Assembly (NCBI GenBank): GCA_964385305.1
Contig: CAYLOP010000049.1
Location: 1 to 18,932 of the forward strand
Direction of reading: 5' to 3'
DNA length: 18,932 nt
From: CAYLOP01 sp964385305
GTDB taxonomy: Bacteria; Chloroflexota; Anaerolineae; Anaerolineales; E44-bin32
This document shows, in pieces, positions 6,828 to 14,820 of the stretch (the first letter of the stretch is position 1; each line of letters opens with the position of its first letter). Both the position numbers and the translations under genes were made by a program. The notes under the pieces are model-generated. The model did not search any database, was not told the origin of the DNA, and worked only from the letters and a program-made list of their open reading frames with translations.

Positions 6828-8185
6828 TGAGAGATGTGCGGCGGCTTATGACCGGACACCTTGAGGGATTATGGCGGTTTCAGCGTCAGGGTTGTGACAC
6901 AACATTGCGCTTTCAGCAATGGACGCTTCTACTGAGTTTCGCCCTCTTCTTGGCTTGGCTGATCGCTCAATCGACTTCGTTTGCGTATACCGGACTGGTT
7001 TTTACAGGCAGCTTAATGCTTATCAGCTACGTTTGGGCACGCATCATAGCGGTGCAGGTGTCATGTCGGCGATCTTTACGATTCACGGCTGTTCAGGTCG
7101 GCGATCAACTTGAAGAGGTACTGTCACTTGATAACTCCTCGATCTTACCGGTGTTGTTCGCAGAACTCATCGATCATTCGGCTGCTCCCGGTCACTCGAT
7201 CAGCAGTGTAAGAATCGGTCGCCCGCGTGCAACTGAACAATGGAGCGTGCAGACGATCTGTATGCAACGCGGGGTCTTTCCCCTTGGGCAGTGGGAAATC
7301 CGTTTCGGCGATCCTTTTGGCATCTTTGAAGTGCAGCAGGTGTATCGACAGCCATTGGAGATCACCGTCTACCCATCGCTGGCTACGCTGCCAGCCGAGA
7401 TTGCGCAGCAGAGTCGGACGATCGGTGATCGATTGTCGTTACGGCAACCTATTCCCGCAGAGACCGTCAACGCGATGACGACAAGACCTTATGTGCACGG
7501 CGACGCCGAGCGCCGAATCCACTGGCGGACGAGCGCCCGCTACGGCGAACTGTTTGTCAAGACTTTCGAGCCCGAATCATCGTCGGTCATGTGGCTCATT
7601 CCAGATCTAGACGCAACGGTACATTTGGGTGAAGGCAATGAGTCATCGCTCGAGAAGATGATCGTCGTCACGGCCTCACTTGCGTTGCAATTGCTTGATA
7701 AGCAGCTTGCAGTGGGCCTGGTATTGGATGCCGCGCACACTCAAGTGATACCGCCAAAAGTCGGTCGGGGGCACCTGTGGATGATCTTGCGGGCATTGGC
7801 CGAAGTGCAAACCGGGCCTTCAACGCTGGCAGCGACGCTGGCACATGCAAGATCGATCGTCTCGATCCGCGATTCGGCGGTGATTCTCACACCATCGCTT
7901 GAATCCGTGTGGACGAATAGGCTCCATGCACTCCAAAGCGGCCTGCGAGGCGGGCTAGAAGTGGTGCTGCTTGATCGGGTTTCCTTCGGAGGTGGGGGAA
8001 ATACGCGAGCCTTCGCAAGGACATTGAAAGAGCAGGGGTTGTCAGTTCATGTCATACAGCAGCAGGAAATTCGTCCGTTATTTGGCTCTTATGGCCAGGT
8101 GGGCCGCTGGGAGTTCAAAACGTTAAGCACAGGACGCGTTGTGGTGCGGCAGAAGCCACGTTCGCCAGCACCGGGCGCTGCCTGA
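6827..8185 (+). CDS. DUF58-domain membrane protein
   Basis: A 452-residue protein with two adjacent TM helices (about 33-50 and 53-72) in an N-terminal hairpin, a beta-rich middle region with GDPFGIF (161-167), and the DUF58 hallmark starting RPYVHGD (220-226) and continuing with RRIHWRTSARYGELFVK (229-245). The rest resembles the vWA-like alpha/beta fold typical of DUF58. Family members pair with MoxR ATPases, but no enzymatic activity is established. The ATG overlaps the MoxR stop codon (TGATG) and GGCGAGGA precedes it. The transglutaminase gene follows after 16 nt. The membrane hairpin suggests that it docks MoxR to the membrane or is itself the MoxR client; this is inference. Confidence 0.94.
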   Translation: MRDVRRLMTGHLEGLWRFQRQGCDTTLRFQQWTLLLSFALFLAWLIAQSTSFAYTGLVFTGSLMLISYVWARIIAVQVSCRRSLRFTAVQVGDQLEEVLSLDNSSILPVLFAELIDHSAAPGHSISSVRIGRPRATEQWSVQTICMQRGVFPLGQWEIRFGDPFGIFEVQQVYRQPLEITVYPSLATLPAEIAQQSRTIGDRLSLRQPIPAETVNAMTTRPYVHGDAERRIHWRTSARYGELFVKTFEPESSSVMWLIPDLDATVHLGEGNESSLEKMIVVTASLALQLLDKQLAVGLVLDAAHTQVIPPKVGRGHLWMILRALAEVQTGPSTLAATLAHARSIVSIRDSAVILTPSLESVWTNRLHALQSGLRGGLEVVLLDRVSFGGGGNTRAFARTLKEQGLSVHVIQQQEIRPLFGSYGQVGRWEFKTLSTGRVVVRQKPRSPAPGAA

Positions 8186-8201
8186 TCAGGTTGGGTTCGG
8201 G

Positions 8202-10436
8202 ATGATATCGCGATTGATCTCCACATACCCCAAGCCACGCTGGATAACGCTGGCTCTATTGGTGCCCGTCGTGATTGTTGTCACATCCCGCTTTTCCACG
8301 ACGAGATGGCTGAGCGAAACCCACCCCATGCACATCTTGATCTATCTGTCCCTGGCCTATGGGGTGGGTTTAGCAGTATCGCGTTTTCAAACGCTTACAG
8401 CCTGTATCTTGAACCTGGTCATGTCGCTGGGGCTGGGTGCAATCGTGATAGGCCGGGTTCTGCCTCGCATCGACTCCATTCTCTCAAGCCCTGCCAGCGA
8501 TTTGCTATGGCTCATGAATGTTCGGCTGTTGACGCTGCTGGATCATCTTGGTGGCGAAATTGGGCGATTCTTTACCAGTACTTCTCCGAAGGATGTGCTG
8601 GTGACATCGCTGCTTGGCTTGGCGGCTTGGCATACGATGACATATCTGGTTTGGAGTGCCGTTCGTCGCCAACAGGTGTGGCAGGCTATCATCGCCTGCA
8701 TGGGTCTTTTGCTCGTTGTCGATCTGCTTTCCGCACGCGAACCGGAGTGGTCGATGTGGCTCGCCATCAGCGGTCTCCTGCTGATCGCCCAAACTACTTA
8801 TAGCTCGAAAATATATTCCTGGGAAAGACGCAACGTCGGTTATCCGGAGTTGATTGGCGGGGACTGGTTTTTATGGGCGGTAATCGTCGCCGCCGTCGTT
8901 ATCTTCATCACCGGCATCAGCACACCAGACTGGCAGACCTCGGTGCGGCACTTCCTCGATTCATTGCGGACGAGTTCCAACACGACGCAAGTGACGCAAC
9001 CTGCCGCAATCGCTGCGCATGAGCGTGGCCCTTGGGTAGAGAGCTTCGTGCCCGATGTGGAGGTAATCGGAACCTCGTACCCATTGGGTGACGAAACCGT
9101 TTTTTACGTTACAACCAGCGATGCACCATCAGGTGTGGAATCCAGCGGTTTGAGGTTGCCGCCAAGGCAGCAGCACTACTGGCGCGGTGCAATCTTTGAC
9201 GTGTATAACGGCACGGGCTGGGAAATGGCGTCGATCCATGGGCAAGAGCTGAAGGTCGAAGACCCGCAAATACCTCCTTCAGGGCGGTATGTCTTGACAC
9301 AGAAATTCGAGATTCCTTCGCTTGCAGACGATCGGCTCTTCGCGGCCAATCGCGCTGTCTCGGCTACGAACGGCGTGCAGCTACTTATGGCATCGAGCGA
9401 CGGGATCAGTAGCTCTCCGAGCGGTACCGTGTCGGAATACATAATCACATCCTGGGCTTCGCGCTTGACGTCAACTGAGTTGAGCCAAGACGGGGTGGAA
9501 TATCCGGTCGCCATCCGCAATGCCTACCTACAAGTGCCCAGCGAAGTGCCCCAACGCGTGCGTAAGCTGGCGGCGCGTATCACACTGGGAGCGCAGTCAG
9601 CCTACGAAAAAGCCGTACGCATTCAAGCTTATCTTCGGAGTACCTATCCGTACCGGCTCGATCCACCCTTGCCGCCGGTAGATCAAGATGCTGTCGATTA
9701 CTTCCTGTTCGATGCACCAGGTGGCTTCTGCAGCTATTATGCATCGGCGATGGCGGTGATGCTGCGTCTGGAAGGCGTGCCTGCGCGCGTGGTCACCGGC
9801 TACGCGATGGGGGAGTGGGATGGGCTCAGGGGCCGATTCCGCGTCCCCGTCTCTGCCGCACACGCTTGGGTCGAAGTCTACTTTCCCTCATACGGATGGG
9901 TCGAATTCGAGCCGACGCCTTCGCGTAGTGTGTTCGAATACCCAGCCGCCGATCCGTCCAGGCCCGAGGTGAACCAAGTCGGTGCGGTATCTGAACGTGC
10001 GGCATTGGACCTTCGATGTGCCTTCGTTCCAGCAGGAGTCATCGTTGGCTTGGCGGGCATACTTGGCCTGATCGTTGTCATCCTGCGCAGCCGACTATGG
10101 CGGCGGCAAGGTCAAGCACAACAACTGCGATCGCTCTATTGGCAGATGCGACAGGCGCTGGTAGGCCGTGAACGTATTGGGCAAGACAGCGTGACGCCAA
10201 GTGAGTTCATATCCTCGTACGCGGAATGGCTTGCGAAGCACCCGCGTTTGGACCGAGCGGTGCGGCAAATGACGTCGCTTTACATTCAATCCGCCTACGC
10301 CTCGCGCAGCCCGTCACCGCGGGAAGTAACCTCAGCGCACCACGCGTGGCGCTCGGCTTGGTGGGAGAGAGTGCGATGGAGGTGGCAGCAGGCTTGGCGG
10401 CAGCGGAACCATGTTTCGGAAGCGCAAGGGTTTTAA
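8202..10436 (+). CDS. TgpA-like membrane transglutaminase-fold protein with DUF4129-like tail
   Basis: A 744-residue protein. Six or seven TM helices lie in residues 14-239 (DUF3488/TgpA_N-type), then an extracytoplasmic region with a transglutaminase-like core at about 450-580. Next comes a TM helix (611-629) and a cytoplasmic DUF4129-like helical tail (640-735, with VTPSEFISSYAEWL). The catalytic Cys and His are visible as C510 (GGFCSYYA) and H554 (SAAHAWVEV). The third position, usually Asp in FDPTP, is Glu570 (VEFEPTPS), a substitution I believe also occurs in other bacterial TgpA proteins. A longer reading from 8139 would overlap the DUF58 gene; ATG 8202 gives a 16-nt gap. Pseudomonas TgpA is essential, but the substrate in this clade is unknown, with peptidoglycan or envelope proteins as candidates. 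Confidence 0.93.
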   Translation: MISRLISTYPKPRWITLALLVPVVIVVTSRFSTTRWLSETHPMHILIYLSLAYGVGLAVSRFQTLTACILNLVMSLGLGAIVIGRVLPRIDSILSSPASDLLWLMNVRLLTLLDHLGGEIGRFFTSTSPKDVLVTSLLGLAAWHTMTYLVWSAVRRQQVWQAIIACMGLLLVVDLLSAREPEWSMWLAISGLLLIAQTTYSSKIYSWERRNVGYPELIGGDWFLWAVIVAAVVIFITGISTPDWQTSVRHFLDSLRTSSNTTQVTQPAAIAAHERGPWVESFVPDVEVIGTSYPLGDETVFYVTTSDAPSGVESSGLRLPPRQQHYWRGAIFDVYNGTGWEMASIHGQELKVEDPQIPPSGRYVLTQKFEIPSLADDRLFAANRAVSATNGVQLLMASSDGISSSPSGTVSEYIITSWASRLTSTELSQDGVEYPVAIRNAYLQVPSEVPQRVRKLAARITLGAQSAYEKAVRIQAYLRSTYPYRLDPPLPPVDQDAVDYFLFDAPGGFCSYYASAMAVMLRLEGVPARVVTGYAMGEWDGLRGRFRVPVSAAHAWVEVYFPSYGWVEFEPTPSRSVFEYPAADPSRPEVNQVGAVSERAALDLRCAFVPAGVIVGLAGILGLIVVILRSRLWRRQGQAQQLRSLYWQMRQALVGRERIGQDSVTPSEFISSYAEWLAKHPRLDRAVRQMTSLYIQSAYASRSPSPREVTSAHHAWRSAWWERVRWRWQQAWRQRNHVSEAQGF

Positions 10437-10690
10437 ACGTCGCTGCCCTCGCTCGAGGGCAATGAAGCAGGGGTTATGGAGCTGCTCCAGCTTGGCTGAC
10501 CACGCCGCCGTGATGGTCAGATGACTTTGTGACCGAGTCGCATACTGGACCACCTTCAACAAGCCCCGGGTTATCGCGTTCAATGGCCACTTGAGCGGAG
10601 CGCAAGGGGCTTCATACGGGTTCAGCCTATCGGATGGGTTCAGACGCCACACGCTTGGAGCCGGCTACATTCTTCTTGGACGACAAAGGC

Positions 10691-10771
10691 CCTCAGGTCA
10701 ACGGTAAGCGCTGGTTCTCTCACGCCCTGAGGCAGGCGCTGCTTGAGCCCTGCGTCCCGCCGATCAGCGCC
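10691..10771 (+). repeat. Two consecutive stem-loops upstream of the IS110 relic
   Basis: CCTCAGG (10691-10697) pairs with CCTGAGG (10726-10732) around a 28-nt loop. Directly after it, GGCGCTG (10735-10741) pairs with CAGCGCC (10765-10771) around a 23-nt loop. Both stems are perfect 7-mers. They end about 30 nt before the transposase-like sequence. The second arm of stem 1 and first arm of stem 2 are 2 nt apart, giving a two-loop module. Confidence 0.5.
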
Positions 10772-10803
10772 TTCCTCGCCCTGGCGGTGAACCAGCTGCC
10801 TGA

Positions 10804-10988
10804 CTGGACCTAGGAGACAAGTTCTCCTATATCACGATCCTGGATCAGGATGGTGAAGCGCTCGCCGCGCAGTGTCCCCGAAGGGGGAAGAAACCAGGCT
10901 AACCACAGCTCGAGCTGCCTTCCAGCGCAAGTTCTCCATGTTGCCTATGTGTCAATTGGCCATGGAGGTCGGCAGCCATTCGCACTAG
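10804..10988 (+). pseudogene. IS110-family transposase, decayed N-terminal fragment
   Basis: From 10804 the sequence reads LDLGDKFSYITILDQDGE, the start of the DEDD/RuvC-like domain of IS110 transposases, including the first catalytic Asp. After a shift of reading frame between about 10866 and 10890 it continues as EETRLTTARAAFQRKFS and LAMEVGSHSH, the conserved second block (EVG.HS) with the Glu of the DEDD set. A TGA at 10801-10803 sits where a Gly codon would be expected, and a TAG at 10986-10988 falls where IS110 proteins have Trp after HS.. (TGG to TAG). After that the similarity fades, so the rest of the transposase, including its Tnp20 domain, is missing. The copy is dead. The family call is by motif memory, not by search. 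Confidence 0.78.
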
Positions 10989-11343
10989 CTCAGCGAAGCG
11001 ACACAGGCGTGCGTCAACCCTTGACATTCCAGGCCTTCTCATGGAAGACGTTATGCAGCCTCAAGAATTAGCGAATGTGTACCAGAGCTCATCCCACCAA
11101 CTGCTGCGCTTGGCAGGCTACTCAGCGCACAGCCTTCACAAAACAGCCAATGCTGCTACAAACACAGCGGAAGCGCTTGAGCCTGATGGAATTCCTGAGC
11201 CGGGGAAGATCGGGGGTGAAACGGAGAAGGCACTGGCATGTGCAGCGATTCTAGCAGATAGATATCGTTACTCGGGAATAGTGCTGGCAGCCAGGAAGGC
11301 GAGATGGCACGATCCGCAGCAGGAAAGCGGTAGTCCTTTCTGG

Positions 11344-12303
11344 CTACGTCGCTTGAGCTCGGCTATAGGCAACGACCACGCTGATGATGATGATTCCACT
11401 CAACATGATCTGCCATTCCACGCCAAGGCCTGCCATGAGGAGAATGCTGCATAGACACGAAAGGATGAGAACTCCCAGGAAGGTCCTCTCCACACCCCCA
11501 CGTCCACCGGAGAACAAGGTCCCACCAATGATCACAGCAGCGATAGATTTCAGAGCAACATCCGCGCCAACGCCGGCACCGCTTTGAAACGTTGGGTAAG
11601 GTGTCCGAGCCCAACCAAGGTACAGAAGTCCGGCTGTGGCAGCCAACAAGCCACTGAGCATGTATACGAGGATCTGGATCCATTCAACCTTGATGCCTGA
11701 GAAGCGGCATGCAACCGGATTGCTCCCCACAGCTCGGACTCGCCACCCAAAGGGAGTGATCCTCAGCACGAAATAGAAGAGGATGCTGAGCAGGATCCAA
11801 ACCAGGCTGATATTTGGAAAGCCGAGAATCCGTCCGGTGCTGAATGCAATCAGCTCCTCAGTGGCCCGCCCGTGGCCGCCACCGCCTGTCGTCACGTAAA
11901 GAACGCCAGTCAGAGAGATCATCATGGCCAGAGTCATGACAACATGAGGGATTCTTGCTTTGGCGATCGCTACGCCGTTGATGAACCCCACCACCGCCCC
12001 GATCGCCAAGCATGCCAGCGCAGGGAGCAGCGTGTCCCCTTCGACCATGAGCAAAGCTCCGGCCATGGTACTGATCCAGTAGATCGAACCGATGGAAAGA
12101 TCCAATCCGCCTGATAGAATGACCAACGTCTGAGCCAGGGACAGGATACCCAGCATCGTATTGCAGTACAGGACCATGGTCAGGTGCCTGTAGGTCAGGA
12201 AGCCTGGGGTGACAAGACTGGCTATCACCATGATTAGAATCAGAGCCAGAATCAGAATGAGAAGCTGCTTGGCAGATGATTCCAGTCTCATCTTGGAGGT
12301 CAT
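11344..12303 (-). CDS. Sugar ABC transporter permease (RbsC/BPD_transp_2 family), second permease
   Basis: A 319-residue integral membrane protein with about eight to ten hydrophobic segments. Family hallmarks are LSGGLDLSIGS (63-73), the coupling-region motif AVGSNPVACRFSGI, and GGTLFSGGRGG near the C-terminus. All match RbsC/AraH/YtfT-type permeases that translocate monosaccharides or polyols from a periplasmic-type binding protein. Its ATG overlaps the upstream permease's stop as ATGA (4-nt overlap) and AGAAAGG is in Shine-Dalgarno position, so it is translationally coupled. It is the last gene of the operon. With the neighbouring, clearly different permease it should form a heterodimeric channel. 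The substrate is unknown. Confidence 0.95.
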   Translation of the reverse strand: MTSKMRLESSAKQLLILILALILIMVIASLVTPGFLTYRHLTMVLYCNTMLGILSLAQTLVILSGGLDLSIGSIYWISTMAGALLMVEGDTLLPALACLAIGAVVGFINGVAIAKARIPHVVMTLAMMISLTGVLYVTTGGGGHGRATEELIAFSTGRILGFPNISLVWILLSILFYFVLRITPFGWRVRAVGSNPVACRFSGIKVEWIQILVYMLSGLLAATAGLLYLGWARTPYPTFQSGAGVGADVALKSIAAVIIGGTLFSGGRGGVERTFLGVLILSCLCSILLMAGLGVEWQIMLSGIIIISVVVAYSRAQAT

Positions 12304-13292
12304 TCGGCCTTTCTACCTTTCCCGGTGAAATAGAGCTGGAGGCCGGCAACGCTGGCTAGCAGCGCTCCTTTGACAATGAACTGGTTCCAGATGTTGATGC
12401 CGAGGAATTGCAGGATACGCCCCAAGCAGGAGATGATCAGGGCTGCGCCCAACGTGCCTCCATAGCCACCCACGCCGCCTGTTACAAGTGTGCCCCCCAT
12501 AAACACTGTGGTAAACGAATCAAAGAGATACGGAGCGCCTGCCTCGGCATTACCGCTACCGATTCGGGCAGCGATGAACAACCCTCCCAATGCGGCAGCA
12601 ATGGCGCTCGTGATGTAGGTTTTCAGTAGGGTCTGATCAACGTTGATGCCCGACATGCGGGCACGCTCCGGTGCGCCTCCAACGGCATAGATCTCGCGAC
12701 CGAATCTCCTCCTCTGCAGAACGAGACTTCCGACGACGGCTGTAGCCACCAGGATCAGGAAAGCAGTCAGTGGAAACTCACCGACCTGGTATAGAAGGAA
12801 CTCCTTGTAACCATCCGGGATGTATCCCCCAGGACTAGGCCTGATCAGCAGATTAAATCCTGTAAGGAAGAACATCATGCACAGAGTCATGATGAATGAA
12901 TTGATGCCCAGTTTGGTGATCCCCAGGCCATTGATCGCCCCGATGATTACGGCGATGAACAGCACTAGAACGATGCTGGGTAGAATGCCATGGACCATGG
13001 CTACAGAAGCCACGGCCGTCGCCATGCTGGCCACCGCGCCGACAGATAGATCGAATCCTCGACTTATTACCACGAAGGTTTGAGCAAGACCAATGAGGGC
13101 AATTGGCACTGCGCTGGTGAGGATGTTTGAGAAAGTCGCCATCATCCGGAAGTACGGTGAGGCGATTGAGGCGATGATCCATATAAGAACAAGGATGACA
13201 TAGACATAGTGAGTCTGAAGAAGCGCCCTCAGCCATCCGGCCCATGAGGTTGTTTTGCGGTGAGAAAGGGATGGTGTGGATTTTTCAACCAT
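12300..13292 (-). CDS. Sugar ABC transporter permease (RbsC/BPD_transp_2 family), first permease
   Basis: A 330-residue membrane protein of the RbsC family. It carries VVISRGFDLSVGA (74-86; the usual Gly-Gly before Phe/Leu-Asp is Arg-Gly here), the cytoplasmic coupling motif AVGGAPERARMSGI, and GGTLVTGGVGGYGG near the end. About eight to ten TM segments follow a short cytoplasmic N-terminus. The ATG at 13292 overlaps the ATPase stop by 8 nt and gives the family's usual length; an upstream in-frame ATG at 13331 would overlap by 47 nt and is less likely. No strong Shine-Dalgarno is visible, which suits translational coupling. It overlaps the next permease by 4 nt. It pairs with that permease and with the double-NBD ATPase. 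Confidence 0.95.
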   Translation of the reverse strand: MVEKSTPSLSHRKTTSWAGWLRALLQTHYVYVILVLIWIIASIASPYFRMMATFSNILTSAVPIALIGLAQTFVVISRGFDLSVGAVASMATAVASVAMVHGILPSIVLVLFIAVIIGAINGLGITKLGINSFIMTLCMMFFLTGFNLLIRPSPGGYIPDGYKEFLLYQVGEFPLTAFLILVATAVVGSLVLQRRRFGREIYAVGGAPERARMSGINVDQTLLKTYITSAIAAALGGLFIAARIGSGNAEAGAPYLFDSFTTVFMGGTLVTGGVGGYGGTLGAALIISCLGRILQFLGINIWNQFIVKGALLASVAGLQLYFTGKGRKAE

Positions 13293-14787
13293 AGTATGAG
13301 TCGACCAGCTCCTCTTCATCGACTTCAGCACCCAGGAACTCTCGCGTAATCTCGCCTTCGTGCATCACCAGGATGCGATCAGGTAAATTGACCACTTCTT
13401 CTAGATCAGTTAACACCGCCAGGGTAGGAATGCCTTCGCTAGCTAGCGCTCGCAGCAGGGAATAGATTTCTGCTTTCGCGCCGACATCCAAACCAATGGT
13501 TGGCTGATCCATGAGCAGGATCCGCGGTCGAGACAGAAGATACTTGCCAAGAACGACCTTTTGGCGATTGCCGCCACTGAGTTGTTGCACGATCTTGGAA
13601 AGAGACGGTGTCTCGATGCGGAGGTTCTCAACCATCTTCTCGATGATCCGGCGATCATCTTTCATTCGGATGATCCCAAATCGCGCTCGATCTGAGATGC
13701 TCCCCAGGGATATGTTGAGCCAGACATCATGGCTCAGCCACAAATCTTCCTCGTCCCTGCGGTCCGATACATAGAAAATCCCGCTTTCAATCGCGTCGAA
13801 TGGGTTTCGGATTCTTCTAGGCTCACCCCTGAGAGAAATATCCCCTTGGGTGCGTGCTAGCATGCCAGCGGTTGCTCGCAGCAGCATGCTTTGGCCCTGG
13901 CCTCGTAGGCCTGCCAGCGCAACGATTTCCCCCTCGTGCACATCAATGTTGACGTCACGCAACCGGGAATTGCTGATATTTCTGAGAGAAAGGACAACCG
14001 GCGCTTTGGTTTCGATCATGGATCTGGGCGGGAAATGCAGTCCTTTCTCGGTGCCGGTCATCATGAGGACGATTTTCCTACGGATGGAAGCCAGATCCTT
14101 CTTCTCCGTGTTGTCTATGCACCCCTGCATTCTTCCGTCTTTGAGCACCAGTATCTCATCACATACGGTAAGCACTTCGTGCAGTCGATGGGAGATGAAG
14201 ATGATGGTCTTTCCCGCTTCCTTCAGCGCCTGTATGATGTCAAAGAGACTCTGCACGATGTCGCTGGCGAGGGGTGCGGTCACTTCGTCAAGAATAAGGA
14301 TCTTGGGATCACGGTGCAATGCTTTGGAGAACTCGATCAGGCTCTTCTCCGCCGCAGAGATCTCATCAGCTGGCAGAGTGACATCCAGTTTCAGCCCTAC
14401 CTTGCCGATCACATCACGGGCCTCGGCTTCCATTCTTCGGTAATTGAGAAAGCCACCATCGTGAAATCTGTCGAGTTGATCAAGGAATACGTTTTCAGCA
14501 ATGCTCATTTGCGGGATCAAGGCATGTTCCTGGAAAACCGCGTCAATCCCGAATTCATAGCGTGCCTGATGAGGGTCTCGGATGTGAAGTCTATCTTCAG
14601 CGATCGAGATCTCCCCCTCATCAGGCGGGAACAGGCCCATTAGGATTTTCACCAGAGTGGATTTGCCGGCTCCGTTCTCACCTACGAGCCCGTAAATCCT
14701 ACCTTCCTCCAGAGCGAAGCTAATTCCCTTTAGCGCATCTACACCAGGAAATTGCTTGCTTATGGAGTCTAGTATCAGAGTTCCCAT
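13285..14787 (-). CDS. Sugar ABC transporter ATP-binding protein, double NBD (RbsA/MglA family)
   Basis: A 500-residue protein with two fused nucleotide-binding domains that powers sugar import. NBD1 has an intact Walker A (GENGAGKST, 36-44), Walker B ILILDE (163-168) and H-loop His (H200), but its signature is degenerate (ISAAEKSLIEFSKAL at 143 onwards instead of LSxGQ). NBD2 has an intact signature LSGGNRQK (403-410), but its P-loop is GLRGQGQS (Gln for Lys at 299) and its Walker B ends in DQP (Gln428 replacing the catalytic Glu). Only one composite site, NBD1 Walker motifs with NBD2 signature, should hydrolyse ATP. A degenerate NBD2 P-loop is common in the family; the Glu to Gln change and lost NBD1 signature go further. 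AGGA precedes the ATG; the binding-protein gene is 33 nt upstream. Confidence 0.95.
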   Translation of the reverse strand: MGTLILDSISKQFPGVDALKGISFALEEGRIYGLVGENGAGKSTLVKILMGLFPPDEGEISIAEDRLHIRDPHQARYEFGIDAVFQEHALIPQMSIAENVFLDQLDRFHDGGFLNYRRMEAEARDVIGKVGLKLDVTLPADEISAAEKSLIEFSKALHRDPKILILDEVTAPLASDIVQSLFDIIQALKEAGKTIIFISHRLHEVLTVCDEILVLKDGRMQGCIDNTEKKDLASIRRKIVLMMTGTEKGLHFPPRSMIETKAPVVLSLRNISNSRLRDVNIDVHEGEIVALAGLRGQGQSMLLRATAGMLARTQGDISLRGEPRRIRNPFDAIESGIFYVSDRRDEEDLWLSHDVWLNISLGSISDRARFGIIRMKDDRRIIEKMVENLRIETPSLSKIVQQLSGGNRQKVVLGKYLLSRPRILLMDQPTIGLDVGAKAEIYSLLRALASEGIPTLAVLTDLEEVVNLPDRILVMHEGEITREFLGAEVDEEELVDSYYG

Positions 14788-14820
14788 AGCAGGGTCCTAA
14801 CGGGCCTGTTCTATGTGATG

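Larger units (their letters stand above)
10437..11343. other. Gene-poor, decayed region with a mobile-element relic
   Basis: About 900 nt between the convergent TgpA and sugar-permease genes. It contains a GC hairpin just after TgpA (GCCCTC 10445-10450 with GAGGGC 10455-10460, no T-tract), a 59-codon open frame (10634-10813) of unknown nature, two larger stem-loops (10691-10771), and an IS110 transposase fragment (10804-10988). From 11000 to 11343 I recognise nothing and see no clear terminator for the sugar operon. Confidence 0.65.

Noticed and set aside
8139..8201. Longer N-terminus of the transglutaminase-like gene
   Set aside because: It would overlap the DUF58 gene by 47 nt and add a non-membrane Arg/His-rich stretch; ATG 8202 fits the family start.
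10445..10460. GC hairpin after the transglutaminase gene as an intrinsic terminator
   Set aside because: The 6-bp stem is perfect but no T-tract follows, so it is not called as a terminator.
10332..10652. 106-codon minus-strand open frame
   Set aside because: Overlaps the 3' end of the transglutaminase gene antisense; ends in a Pro/Ser-rich shadow translation.
11041..11454. 137-codon plus-strand open frame
   Set aside because: Overlaps the 3' end of the sugar permease by 111 nt, has no family-like pattern and no ribosome site that I can see.
13850..14643. Open frames of 197 and 235 codons on the plus strand
   Set aside because: They are antisense to the double-NBD ATPase, whose motifs are unambiguous; they have no recognisable motifs and are products of GC-rich codon structure.
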